NCBI GenBank assembly: GCA_025463765.1
Contig: JAODBC010000012.1
Span: 1 to 34,426 of the forward strand
Direction of reading: 5' to 3'
Length of the DNA: 34,426 bases
DNA from: Subtercola sp.
GTDB taxonomy: Bacteria; Actinomycetota; Actinomycetes; Actinomycetales; Microbacteriaceae
The notes below the pieces were generated by a model. The model was not told the DNA's origin. It saw only the letters and a program-made list of their open reading frames with translations, and ran no database searches. Below, one piece after another: positions 25,151-32,494 of this stretch (its first letter is position 1; each line of letters begins with the position of its first letter). The translations under genes and the position numbers were made by a program.

Positions 25151-25838
25151 CGGCCCATTCCTCTTTCTCGAAGCGGTCGCCCGTTTCGACGACGCGGTTC
25201 ACGAAGATGCCGGGCGTGACGACGGCTTCGGGGTCGAGGTCGCCCAGCGGCACGATACGGTCGACCTGCGCCACGCTCACGGCAGCGGCGCTGGCCATGA
25301 TGGGGCCGAAGTTTCGCGACGTCTTGCGGTAGGTCAGATTGCCGAGCCGGTCGGCGCGGTAGGCACTGATGAGCGCGAAGTCGGCGAAGATCGGATGCTC
25401 GAGTACATAGTCGCGCCCATTGATGACCCGCGTCTCTTTACCTTCGGCGAGCGTGGTGCCGAAACCGGTCGGCGTGAAGAATGCGCCGATTCCGGCGCCC
25501 GCAGCCCGGATGCGCTCGGCGAGGTTGCCCTGCGGCACCAGCTCGAGCTCGATCTCGCCGGCGCGGTACAGCGCGTCGAAGATGTACGAGTCGACCTGCC
25601 GGGGAAACGAGCAGATGATCTTCTTCACGCGCTTCGACCCGATCAGCGCGGCAAGGCCCGTATCGCCGTTGCCGGCGTTATTGCTCACCACAGTGAGGTC
25701 GCTCGCCCCCTGCTCGAGCAGGGCGTCGATGAGCTGAACGGGCTGGCCGGCGAGGCCGAACCCGCCGATCATGATGGTCGACCCGTCGGCAATGTCGGCG
25801 AGCGCCGCCGCCGCACTCTCGCTGATCTTCGAGATCAT
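25140..25838 (-). CDS. pcaI: 3-oxoadipate CoA-transferase subunit A
   Basis: Encodes 232 aa, the alpha subunit that binds CoA. IMIGGFGLAGQPVQLIDAL (22-40) contains the GGFGLxGxP motif of the family, and SNNAGNGDTGL and TPTGFGTTLAEGKE are conserved too. ATG 25838 is chosen because GAAGGAG lies 5 nt upstream; the longer frame to 25913 has no site. It is the first gene of pcaIJF, preceded by a 258-bp gap that holds a candidate PcaR operator and a large hairpin set, so it likely has its own regulated promoter. Confidence 0.94.
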   Translation of the reverse strand: MISKISESAAAALADIADGSTIMIGGFGLAGQPVQLIDALLEQGASDLTVVSNNAGNGDTGLAALIGSKRVKKIICSFPRQVDSYIFDALYRAGEIELELVPQGNLAERIRAAGAGIGAFFTPTGFGTTLAEGKETRVINGRDYVLEHPIFADFALISAYRADRLGNLTYRKTSRNFGPIMASAAAVSVAQVDRIVPLGDLDPEAVVTPGIFVNRVVETGDRFEKEEWADVR

Positions 25839-25933
25839 CGCGCTCCTTCGCCCTCTGCCCGTCAGTGCATACCACCACCGGATGCCCGTGTGCGGATGCC
25901 CGCCTGCGGCCATCTCGCATTTGTTCTTCGCAT

Positions 25934-25957
25934 GTTCGCCATTCGAACCGAAGTTCG
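25934..25957. promoter_or_regulatory. Candidate PcaR operator: palindrome plus third half-site
   Basis: The + strand reads GTTCG-N5-CGAAC (25934-25948), a perfect 5-bp-arm palindrome, and a third half-site GTTCG at 25953-25957. From memory, Pseudomonas PcaR binds GTTCGATAATCGCAC, and Acinetobacter PcaU needs three 10-bp repeats as a palindrome plus a direct repeat. The half-sites here have centres about 10 and 9 bp apart. It lies 96-119 bp upstream of the pcaI start. A PcaR-like regulator is encoded at the end of the cluster. Confidence 0.6.
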
Positions 25958-26010
25958 TATCTCGATCCTACTCTCCCTCCCGCGCGGGCGCCAGCGAGAG
26001 ATGCCGTTGC

Positions 26011-26062
26011 GGACGAGAGAAGCCCGTGGGCAGGCTTCTCTCGTCCACACGGGCTTCTCTCG
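26011..26062. other. Overlapping alternative hairpins between pcaL and pcaI
   Basis: GGACGAGAGAAGCC (26011-26024) pairs perfectly with 26033-26046 (14 bp, 8-nt loop). The same left arm, as CGAGAGAAGCCCGTG (26014-26028), also pairs perfectly with 26048-26062 (15 bp, 19-nt loop). The two foldings exclude each other. The element lies 35-86 nt after the pcaL stop. No T-run follows on the minus strand, so it is not a standard intrinsic terminator; it may be an mRNA-stabilising, attenuating or repeat-derived element. Confidence 0.8.
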
Positions 26063-26096
26063 CCGGATGCGTCGGCGGGTAGGGGCGCGGGCGGGG

Positions 26097-27362
26097 CTAC
26101 TCGGCGTCGAGGGCGGCGAAGGTCTCGCGGGCGGCGGCAAGCGCCGAGTTCGCGGCGGGAACGCCCGCGTAGATGGCGGTGTGCAGCAGCGCCTCGGCGA
26201 TTTCGGCGCGGGTGAGTCCGTTCGTCAGGGCGGCCCGCACGTGCATCCGCAGCTCGGATTCGTGGCCGCCGGTGACGAGGCAGGCGAGCGTGAGAAAGCT
26301 GCGGGTGCGGCGGTCAAGGCCCGGGCGCGTCCAGATCTCGCCCCAGGCGTACCGCGTGATGAAGTTCTGGAAGTCGGCGGTCTCGGGCGTGATCTTGGCG
26401 TTGGCGGCATCGACGTGCCTGTCGCCGAGCACCTCACGCCGCACGATCATGCCCGCGTCGTAGATCTCGGCACCCGTGGCACTGGGCGAGGTGGCCGTGG
26501 CACTGGGCGAGGTGCCGGCGGGCGAAGTGGCAAAAGCCCCGGGGACGACCGCGCCCGCGCTACCGGCGACTGTGCCGCCGGCCACCACCGCATCGACCAG
26601 GCCGAGCACCGCCGCCGCCACCTCGGCGGGTCGCTCGAGGGCCGGCAGGTGCCCCGCATCGGCCACGAGCACAAACGCAGCACCCAGTTCGGCCGCTAGA
26701 TCTTGTACGCCCTCGGGCGGCGTAGCGACGTCGAACTCGCCGGCGACGCCGAGGGCGGGCACCGTAATGTCGGCCAGCCGATCGCGCACGTCGAACGCTC
26801 CCAGCGCACCGCAGCACGACGCGTACGACTCGTCGTCGATGTCGAGCAGCTCGTTCAGGGCGCGTGTTCCCCGCCCGGGGTCGCGCTGCAGAAACCCGGG
26901 AGCGAACCAGCGCTCGGCGCTCGTTCCCACAAGCGAGGCGGTACCACTGGCGCGAGCTTGCGCCGCGCGAGCCGCCCAGCCGTCGGCCGTGCCGATCTTC
27001 GCACCCGAGCAGATCACGCTCAGGCTGCGCAGACGTTCGGCATGATCGACCGCCAGCTGCAGGCCGATGGCACCGCCCATCGAGACCCCGGCATAGTGGA
27101 ACGATCCACCACCGACCGCGTCGACCAGCGCCAGAACAGCCTCGGCGAGCTCAGCGAATGAGAACGGATCGGTCGCAGCCGGGCTGTCGCCGTGCCCCGG
27201 CAGGTCGTACCGAAGCACCCGATAGTGCTGCGACAGTTCGGCCAGCGCGGGCGACCATAGCGACGTGGTCGTACCCAGCGACGGGCCGAGCACGAGCAAC
27301 TCGGCGTTCGGCGCACCGCTGGCGACCGGATGCACGGAACAACGCAGAACGGGAACGGTCAT
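26097..27362 (-). CDS. pcaL: PcaL: fused enol-lactonase and carboxymuconolactone decarboxylase
   Basis: Encodes 421 aa joining two successive steps, 4-carboxymuconolactone decarboxylase (PcaC) and 3-oxoadipate enol-lactonase (PcaD), as known in many actinobacteria. Residues 1-255 are an alpha/beta-hydrolase with Ser94 in GVSMGG, Asp211 in GEFDVATP and His238 in AGHLPALERP. Residues about 296-421 are the decarboxylase (AEIYDAGMIVRREVLGDRHVD; TRSFLTLACLVTGGHESELRMH; HTAIYAGVPAANSAL). The linker (about 256-296) is Ala/Gly/Ser/Thr-rich with a tandem 7-residue repeat. The start overlaps pcaB by 4 nt (ATGA). It is the last gene of pcaHGBL; a strong hairpin region follows. Confidence 0.95.
   Translation of the reverse strand: MTVPVLRCSVHPVASGAPNAELLVLGPSLGTTTSLWSPALAELSQHYRVLRYDLPGHGDSPAATDPFSFAELAEAVLALVDAVGGGSFHYAGVSMGGAIGLQLAVDHAERLRSLSVICSGAKIGTADGWAARAAQARASGTASLVGTSAERWFAPGFLQRDPGRGTRALNELLDIDDESYASCCGALGAFDVRDRLADITVPALGVAGEFDVATPPEGVQDLAAELGAAFVLVADAGHLPALERPAEVAAAVLGLVDAVVAGGTVAGSAGAVVPGAFATSPAGTSPSATATSPSATGAEIYDAGMIVRREVLGDRHVDAANAKITPETADFQNFITRYAWGEIWTRPGLDRRTRSFLTLACLVTGGHESELRMHVRAALTNGLTRAEIAEALLHTAIYAGVPAANSALAAARETFAALDAE
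26474..26515 (-). repeat. 21-bp tandem repeat in the PcaL linker
   Basis: Two near-identical 21-bp units encode TSPSATA/TSPSATG, and a shorter degenerate copy (TSPAG) adjoins. The frame is kept, and the repeat lies in the interdomain linker where length changes are tolerated. Confidence 0.85.
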
Positions 27363-28777
27363 GACAGGGTCTCCTTGACGGGTGAGGTCGCCGCGACCTT
27401 CGCGAACCGCGCGAGCACACGATCGATGGCCGGCGAGGTCTGGTCGACGAACGAGTCGGGGTCGAAGGCACCCCGCACCGCAGCACGCACCGAATCATCG
27501 TGCGCAAAACCCTCGGCGGCGAGCTGCTGGTCGAGCACCTCGCTCAAGGGTGCTGAAGCCGACACCGCAGCCGACGCCTGCCGAACGAGTTCGAACGCGC
27601 GCGCACGCCCGATGCGCTCGGCGAGCAGGGCCGACACCCGCTCGGAGTACAGCAGCCCGTGTGTCAGGTCGAGGTTGGCGCGCATGCGCGGGGCGTCGAC
27701 GTGCAGGCCGCCGATCAGAGCATCCGCGGCGGCGACGCTCGAGATCGCGTGCCGCTGCAGCGCGCGAAGCGTCTGCCATTCCGCGTGCCAGCCGCCGATA
27801 GCGCGCTGGTCTTCGACGAGCAGACTGCCGTAGAGCGTCGAGAGCAGCCCCGGGGTCTGCCGCGCGGCCGCCACGATCAGCACCGAACCGACCGGATTGC
27901 GTTTGTGCGGCATGGCCGACGAACCGCCCTGCCCCTCAGCCAGCCCTTCGCCGAGCTCGCCGATCTCCGTGCGCGACAGCTCGGCCACCGCGGCACCGAT
28001 CGAACCGGCCACGCCCGTCGCCGCGGCAAGCACGGAGCCGACTTCGACGATAGGCAACCGGTCGGAATGCCAACTGATGCGCGGCGCGGCCAGCCCGAGC
28101 TCGCGCGCGTACGTCGACACGACGGTGTCGACCGATGGATGCTCGGGTCGGCGTTCGGCGGCGACCTGACTCAGAACAGACAGGGTTCCGACGGCACCGG
28201 CGAGCGAGGCCGCAAGCCCGGCACGGGCATCCGTGACCCGCTCGATGAGCGTCGAGACGGCGTCGAGCCAGCCGGCCACGACAAAACCGAAGCTAGTGGG
28301 TGAGGCGTGCTGGCCGAGCGTTCTGCCGGCCTGCGGCGTGTGCCGATGCGTTTCAGCGAGGGCCGCAAGACCGCCGCCGAGGGCGAGCAGGTGCTCGCGA
28401 ACAGCCTCGAGGGTTCGCGCCGAGACCAGCATCGCGGCCGTATCGACGATGTCTTGGCTGGTCGCGCCGACATGCACGTACTCGCCCGCACCGGCGTGCA
28501 GCCCTTCGGCTCGTGCCTGCAACGACTTCACGAGGGGGATGACCGGGTTTCCGCCGGAGCGGCCGGCCGAGGCGAGCGCCGGCAGGTCGAGAAACGACGT
28601 GTCGTTCAGGGCGGCCGCGACCCCGAGCATCCACTCGGGGGCCAGGTCGGCCGCGACCAGCGCCCGGCTCAACGCGACCTCGGCGGCGACGAGGGCCTGC
28701 AGCCAGGCTTCGTCGCCGGTGATCTTGTCGGCGGCGCCGTCGACCCCGAGTGGATCGAGCAGGTCAGTCGAAGTCAA
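27359..28777 (-). CDS. pcaB: 3-carboxy-cis,cis-muconate cycloisomerase
   Basis: Encodes 472 aa of the fumarase/aspartase superfamily that closes 3-carboxy-cis,cis-muconate to 4-carboxymuconolactone. The superfamily signature GSSAMPHKRNP is at 285-295, with HVGATSQDI (102-110) and GQHASPTSFG (155-164) forming the other active-site regions. Length agrees with bacterial PcaB. The start appears to be TTG at 28777, overlapping pcaG by 14 nt; no ATG or GTG in the next codons gives a better N-terminus, and the weak start may lower translation relative to pcaHG. It overlaps pcaL at its 3' end. Confidence 0.94.
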   Translation of the reverse strand: MTSTDLLDPLGVDGAADKITGDEAWLQALVAAEVALSRALVAADLAPEWMLGVAAALNDTSFLDLPALASAGRSGGNPVIPLVKSLQARAEGLHAGAGEYVHVGATSQDIVDTAAMLVSARTLEAVREHLLALGGGLAALAETHRHTPQAGRTLGQHASPTSFGFVVAGWLDAVSTLIERVTDARAGLAASLAGAVGTLSVLSQVAAERRPEHPSVDTVVSTYARELGLAAPRISWHSDRLPIVEVGSVLAAATGVAGSIGAAVAELSRTEIGELGEGLAEGQGGSSAMPHKRNPVGSVLIVAAARQTPGLLSTLYGSLLVEDQRAIGGWHAEWQTLRALQRHAISSVAAADALIGGLHVDAPRMRANLDLTHGLLYSERVSALLAERIGRARAFELVRQASAAVSASAPLSEVLDQQLAAEGFAHDDSVRAAVRGAFDPDSFVDQTSPAIDRVLARFAKVAATSPVKETLS

Positions 28778-29417
28778 GAAACACCGTTTCGCTCTCTCCT
28801 TGCAGGTGAATATCGAATCGGTACGAGTCGGCTCCGTCGGCGACCGCGATGAGTGTCGCGCGGCGGCCGGGGTCGACCGACTTCAGCAGCGCGTCGGCCT
28901 CGACGAGCTCGTCGAACGCGGCCTGGTCGCTCAGCGTCGCCTCGTCGATGAAATAGACACGGGTGAACAGGTGGTAGAGCAACCCGCGCGCGAAAACGGT
29001 GACCAGCGCGTACGCGGGGGCACTCGAGTCGGCTCCGCCGACCGCGCCCGGCTTCACGGTCGTGAAGGTGTAGTCGCCGGCGCGCGTGGTCGGCGTGCGG
29101 CCGAACCCGGTGAAGGTGTAGCCGTCGCGCTCCCGGCTGCCGAGTTCGTCGCTGATGCGCCCGAACTCATCGGGCTGCCAGAGTTCGATGAGGGCATCCG
29201 GAACCCCGACGCCGGCGCCGTCGAACACTCGCCCGTGCACTCTGATGGCGACCGGATGAACGCGGTTCACGATGTCGCCGCCGTCGTCGTAAGGCAGGGC
29301 GTAGCCGAAGAACGGGCCGACGGTCTGCGAGGGAGTCTGCACGAACTCGGCGGGGGCTGTCTCTGCCACCGACCCAGCCACCGCCGTGGTTTCGGGGGTC
29401 TGCTCACTCATGGTCAT
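28764..29417 (-). CDS. pcaG: Protocatechuate 3,4-dioxygenase alpha subunit
   Basis: Encodes 217 aa, the non-catalytic alpha chain that forms the (alpha-beta-Fe) protomer with PcaH. It shows TPSQTVGPFFGYALP, DALIELWQPDEFGR and RVYFIDEA, typical of the intradiol dioxygenase fold, while lacking the set of iron ligands found in the beta chain. I chose the ATG at 29417 because GGAG lies 7 nt upstream; ATGs at 29420 and 29411 are also possible. It overlaps the end of pcaH by 14 nt, which couples the two subunits. Confidence 0.95.
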   Translation of the reverse strand: MTMSEQTPETTAVAGSVAETAPAEFVQTPSQTVGPFFGYALPYDDGGDIVNRVHPVAIRVHGRVFDGAGVGVPDALIELWQPDEFGRISDELGSRERDGYTFTGFGRTPTTRAGDYTFTTVKPGAVGGADSSAPAYALVTVFARGLLYHLFTRVYFIDEATLSDQAAFDELVEADALLKSVDPGRRATLIAVADGADSYRFDIHLQGESETVFLDFD

Positions 29418-30201
29418 CATCTTGCTCCATCCACGTCTGTTTCGGGCCGGTCAGCACGATGTTCCAGCGATAACCGATGGCCCATTCGGGCACACTGACG
29501 TCGTGGTCGTACTGCGAGACCATGCGCTGCTGGGCCGCGGGGTCGACCACGGACTGGTAGATCGGGTCGAGCGCGAACAGCGGGTCGCCCGGAAAGTACA
29601 TCTGCGTCACCAGCCGCTGAGTGAATGCGGTACCGAAGAGAGAGAAGTGGATGTGCGCCGGTCGCCAGGCGTTCGTGTGGTTCTTCCACGGGTAGGCGCC
29701 CGGCTTGATGGTGACCAGCCGATAGCTGCCGTCGTCACCCGTGATCACGCGGCCGACGCCGGTGAAGTTCGGATCCAGCGGAGCCGGGTGCTGGTCGCGT
29801 TTATGCACGTACCTACCCGAGGCATTGGCCTGCCAGATCTCGAGCAGCTGGTTGCGCACAGGGCGACCCTCGCCGTCGAGCACCTTGCCGGTCACGATGA
29901 TGCGCTCACCGAGCGGTTCGCCGGAGTGCTGAACTGTCAGGTCGGCCTCGTAGTCGTCGACATCGGTGTGCCCGAACGCGGGCGAGGTGCGCTCGATCTC
30001 TTCGGGATCGGCTTTCACCAGAGCGTGCGTCGGGTGGCGCAGCGTCGAACTGCGGTACGGCGGGTAGTCGCGCCGGGCCTGCAGCTCAGGCGGTGCACCC
30101 GCGGCGGTGGCGGCTTTCGCCTGCGCACTGATCGCGGCGATCTCGGCCGAGATGGTGGATTGGCTCGCGATGTGCGGCGCCGTGGGAGTTTCGTTTGGCA
30201 T
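29404..30201 (-). CDS. pcaH: Protocatechuate 3,4-dioxygenase beta subunit
   Basis: Encodes 265 aa, the Fe(III)-binding chain that opens protocatechuate between the two hydroxyls to give 3-carboxy-cis,cis-muconate. The iron ligands are Tyr131 in ASGRYVHKRD, Tyr170 in IKPGAYPW, and His183 and His185 in AHIHFSLFG. The N-terminal DYPPYRSSTLRHP is characteristic of PcaH. The ribosome site AAAGGGG lies 5 nt before the ATG. It is the first gene of pcaHGBL; upstream are two inverted repeats that may be operator sites. Confidence 0.97.
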   Translation of the reverse strand: MPNETPTAPHIASQSTISAEIAAISAQAKAATAAGAPPELQARRDYPPYRSSTLRHPTHALVKADPEEIERTSPAFGHTDVDDYEADLTVQHSGEPLGERIIVTGKVLDGEGRPVRNQLLEIWQANASGRYVHKRDQHPAPLDPNFTGVGRVITGDDGSYRLVTIKPGAYPWKNHTNAWRPAHIHFSLFGTAFTQRLVTQMYFPGDPLFALDPIYQSVVDPAAQQRMVSQYDHDVSVPEWAIGYRWNIVLTGPKQTWMEQDDDHE

Positions 30202-30211
30202 CGGTCCCCTT

Positions 30212-30229
30212 TGACGGTTGATACCGTCA
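30212..30229. promoter_or_regulatory. Palindrome TGACGGT-N4-ACCGTCA before pcaH
   Basis: A perfect 7-bp inverted repeat with a 4-nt spacer, 11-28 nt upstream of the pcaH ATG and touching its ribosome site. It could be a repressor operator or an mRNA hairpin masking the start. Its sequence differs from the candidate site upstream of pcaI. Confidence 0.55.
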
Positions 30230-30232
30230 GGC

Positions 30233-30256
30233 TGTCAGGCGCATCGCTGACTGACA
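30233..30256. promoter_or_regulatory. Inverted repeat TGTCAG-N12-CTGACA before pcaH
   Basis: A second inverted repeat (6-bp arms, 12-nt spacer, with further GTCAG/CTGAC copies within it) lies next to the first. Repeated CTGAC half-sites are what an IclR-type dimer-of-dimers could bind; the IclR-family gene 34 nt further upstream is a natural candidate. Confidence 0.45.
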
Positions 30257-30264
30257 ATGAATTA

Positions 30265-30281
30265 ATCCCGCTGAGTGGGAT
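30265..30281 (-). terminator. Weak hairpin after the IclR-family gene
   Basis: ATCCC and GGGAT form a 5-bp stem with a 7-nt loop, followed on the minus strand by TAATTCATT. It lies 9 nt after the stop of the IclR gene. The short stem makes termination uncertain. Confidence 0.3.
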
Positions 30282-30290
30282 CGCCGCGAC

Positions 30291-31028
30291 TCACTCGAGC
30301 TCGCGCAGCTGAGCCGAGATCTCTTCGGCCATCTTCTTCAGCAGCGGAATGGTTCGGCTCGGATTCGACCGGGCGAGGTGCGTGACGACACCCACGGCCG
30401 CCAGCGGCAGATTCGGCCCCGTCACGATGGGCACCGCCAACGACACATTGCCGAGCGTCATCTCTTGACTCGTTCGGCTGTAGCCGTCGCGGGCGATGGC
30501 CGTCAGCTCTTCACGCAGAGCACTCTGCGAGGTGATCGAGTACATGGTCGGCGCTTCGAGCTGGCGCGCGAAGAACGCCGTCAAGAACTCCTCGTTCTGC
30601 AGCGCGAGCAGCGCTTTTCCGACGCCCGTCGTGTGCAGTGGATGCCGGCCACCCATGCGACTCAGCGTCGGTACGGCATTCGGCCCCACCACACGCGCGA
30701 CGTAGAGCGCGTCGAATCCGTCGAGCACCGCGAGATGTACGTTCTCGCCCGTGGCTTCGTAGAGACGATTCAGATACGGCAGCGCCCGTTCGCGCAGCCT
30801 CAGGCTGACCGGGGCGAGCTCGCCGATCTCCCACAGGGCGGTCGAGATGGTGTAACGATCATCCACTCGCGTCAGCAGCTCCACGTCGAGCAGCTGCATC
30901 AGCAGTCGCTGGGTCGTCGAGCGGGGCAGGCCCGCCAGAGCGCAGATCTCGGTGAGGGTGAGGCTCGGCCGCGTCGAACTGAACACACGCAGCACGCTCA
31001 CGGCGCGCACGAGCAGGCCGTCGGTCAC
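30291..31028 (-). CDS. IclR-family transcriptional regulator
   Basis: Encodes 245 aa. The N-terminal winged helix-turn-helix is at about residues 5-60 (LTLTEICALAGLPRSTTQRLL), followed by the IclR effector-binding domain (ENVHLAVLDGFDALYVARV, HPLHTTGVGKALLA, DGYSRTSQEMTLGNVSLAVP). The GTG start at 31028 has GGGAGG 7 nt upstream. It lies directly upstream of pcaH on the same strand and divergent from the TauE-type permease. It is less like the PcaR/PcaU subgroup than the regulator at 22465, so it may respond to another aromatic acid or repress pcaHGBL or the permease. Confidence 0.9.
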   Translation of the reverse strand: MTDGLLVRAVSVLRVFSSTRPSLTLTEICALAGLPRSTTQRLLMQLLDVELLTRVDDRYTISTALWEIGELAPVSLRLRERALPYLNRLYEATGENVHLAVLDGFDALYVARVVGPNAVPTLSRMGGRHPLHTTGVGKALLALQNEEFLTAFFARQLEAPTMYSITSQSALREELTAIARDGYSRTSQEMTLGNVSLAVPIVTGPNLPLAAVGVVTHLARSNPSRTIPLLKKMAEEISAQLRELE

Positions 31029-31087
31029 GGCGATGCCTCCCTGCTGCTCACGCCTCCACGGTAACGCAGGTCTGACAGGGTGGGGGT

Positions 31088-31840
31088 ATGCAGACGGCGA
31101 CCGAGTGGTTCTTTCTTCTGGGGGCCGGAGTCGTCGCCGGCGTCATCGGCACTGCCGGGGGTATCACGTCGCTGGTCGCGTATCCGGCACTGCTGGCGGT
31201 GGGCATCCCACCCCTCGCCGCGAATGTCACCAACTCGGTCGCCTTGCTCGGCAGCGGGTTCAGCTCAGCACTGCGTGCCGGGCCCGACATCGCGGGGCAC
31301 TCCGGCACGCTTCGAACGTGGCTGCCGCCAACGGTGCTGTTCTCGCTCGGCGGCGCGATTCTGCTGGTCGTCACACCGAGCAGCGTGTTCGACAGTGTCG
31401 TGCCGTTTCTCGTCGCAGCGGGATCAGTCATTCTGCTGCTGCAGCCCGCGATCTCACGCTGGCAGGCACGGCGCGGCGCACCCGTGAATCGCGCGGCGAT
31501 CGGTGCGGCCGGCGCCGGTGTGGCGGTGTACAACGGGTACTTCGGCGCAGGATCGGGCATTCTGATGATCGCGGTGCTCTTGCTCAGCAGAGAACCGGTG
31601 CTGCACCGGGCCAACGCCCTGAAGAACGTCATTCTTGTCGCCTCCGACATTCTGCCAGCCATTCTCTTCGCCGTCGTCGGAACGGTGGTGTGGCCCGCGG
31701 TCTGGCCGCTCGGCATCGGTGCGGTCATCGGCGGGCTGATCGGGCCGTCGGTCGCGAGACGTGTACCGGCCGCCGTTCTGCGCGTGCTGATCGCGGCGTG
31801 CGGTCTCGCTCTGGCGGTGTGGTTGTTCGTCGAGCACTGA
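31088..31840 (+). CDS. TauE/SafE-family membrane permease
   Basis: Encodes 250 aa with about seven to eight membrane helices and the family's conserved first segment (VVAGVIGTAGGITSLVAYPALLAVGIPPLAANVTNSVALL). A second similar half begins near residue 135 (AGAGVAVYNGYFGAGSGILMIAVLLL), giving the internal two-fold repeat of the family. Known members export sulfite, sulfoacetate or other organic anions; the substrate here is not predictable. It is divergent from the IclR gene, separated by 59 bp. A CAGGGT box lies 6 nt before the ATG, with GGGGGT between, so the start may be leaderless or served by a G-rich site. A role in moving an aromatic acid would be speculation. Confidence 0.9.
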   Translation: MQTATEWFFLLGAGVVAGVIGTAGGITSLVAYPALLAVGIPPLAANVTNSVALLGSGFSSALRAGPDIAGHSGTLRTWLPPTVLFSLGGAILLVVTPSSVFDSVVPFLVAAGSVILLLQPAISRWQARRGAPVNRAAIGAAGAGVAVYNGYFGAGSGILMIAVLLLSREPVLHRANALKNVILVASDILPAILFAVVGTVVWPAVWPLGIGAVIGGLIGPSVARRVPAAVLRVLIAACGLALAVWLFVEH

Positions 31841-31915
31841 GCGGTTACACGATGCATCCGCTCGGCGTGGCTACGACGTCGGCTGCAGGATGACCGGCGG
31901 CACGTCTTCGCCGAT

Positions 31916-31921
31916 TACGCT
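31916..31921 (+). promoter_or_regulatory. Probable leaderless -10 box (TACGCT) of the YbaK-like gene
   Basis: TACGCT lies 6 nt before the GTG at 31928, without a ribosome site. The arrangement places the transcription start at or next to the GTG. Confidence 0.55.
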
Positions 31922-31927
31922 GGATTC

Positions 31928-32479
31928 GTGATCACCCTCGGCACCCTGACCGGCCTCCCCGCTTCGACTCGCCCCGACCTTCTCGCTGCACCGACCCTGG
32001 CGGCACTGACCGACCTCGGTCTGCTCGACGATGTCGCCGTGGTGGAGATCGATCCCGCCATCTCCGACACCGCCGCCACTCGCGAGGCCTTCGATCTCGA
32101 ACAGAACTGGCTCGCCAACTGCGTCATCGTGGGCGGCCGACGCGAAGGTCTCGAAAAGATCGCCGCCTGCGTCATTCTGGCGAGCACTCGCGCCGACGTG
32201 AACGGCTCGGTGAAACGGCTGCTCGATGTTCGCAAGGCATCGTTTCTCGCCATGGAGCAGGCCGTCGAGCTGACCGGCATGGAATACGGCGGCATCACCC
32301 CCATCGGCCTGCCCGCCGCCTGGCCGGTCTACGTCGACAGTCGCGTCGCCGACGAGCCGGCCGTCATCATCGGGTCGGGCGTTCGGCGCTCGAAGATTCT
32401 GCTGCCCGGTCGTCTGCTCGAGCACCTGCCCGGTGTGCAGGTCGTCGAGGGCCTGGCGAATCCGATCGCGCCCGCTTAG
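31928..32479 (+). CDS. YbaK/EbsC-type aminoacyl-tRNA deacylase
   Basis: Encodes 183 aa of the YbaK/ProX editing superfamily, which removes wrongly attached amino acids from tRNA in the cytoplasm. Typical segments are QNWLANCVIVGGRR, ACVILASTRADVNGSVKRLLDVRKASF (with the conserved Lys before the helix), GMEYGGITPIGLPAAWPVYVD and GSGVRRSKILLP, the last two being the conserved GGxxPxG-like and GSG loops. An N-terminal extension of about 35 residues precedes the domain. Specificity (Cys-tRNA-Pro, Ala-tRNA-Pro or other) cannot be decided. It is a monocistronic gene ending in a hairpin shared with the opposite gene. Confidence 0.88.
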   Translation: MITLGTLTGLPASTRPDLLAAPTLAALTDLGLLDDVAVVEIDPAISDTAATREAFDLEQNWLANCVIVGGRREGLEKIAACVILASTRADVNGSVKRLLDVRKASFLAMEQAVELTGMEYGGITPIGLPAAWPVYVDSRVADEPAVIIGSGVRRSKILLPGRLLEHLPGVQVVEGLANPIAPA

Positions 32480-32494
32480 GCAGTTTCAGCGGGC
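32470..32494. terminator. Hairpin covering both stop codons of convergent genes
   Basis: GCCCGCT (32470-32476) pairs perfectly with AGCGGGC (32488-32494) over an 11-nt loop. It covers the TAG of the YbaK-like gene and the TGA of the Pr6Pr-like gene, which end only 6 nt apart. It could act as a terminator on both strands, though no T-run follows. Confidence 0.55.

Noticed and set aside
25838..26096. Standard intrinsic terminator after pcaL
   Set aside because: Strong stems exist but no T-run follows on the minus strand, so it is listed as alternative hairpins instead.
25053..26699. 548-aa plus-strand open frame
   Set aside because: It lies opposite pcaI and pcaL and crosses the hairpin region; composition is that of a shadow frame and no domain is recognisable.
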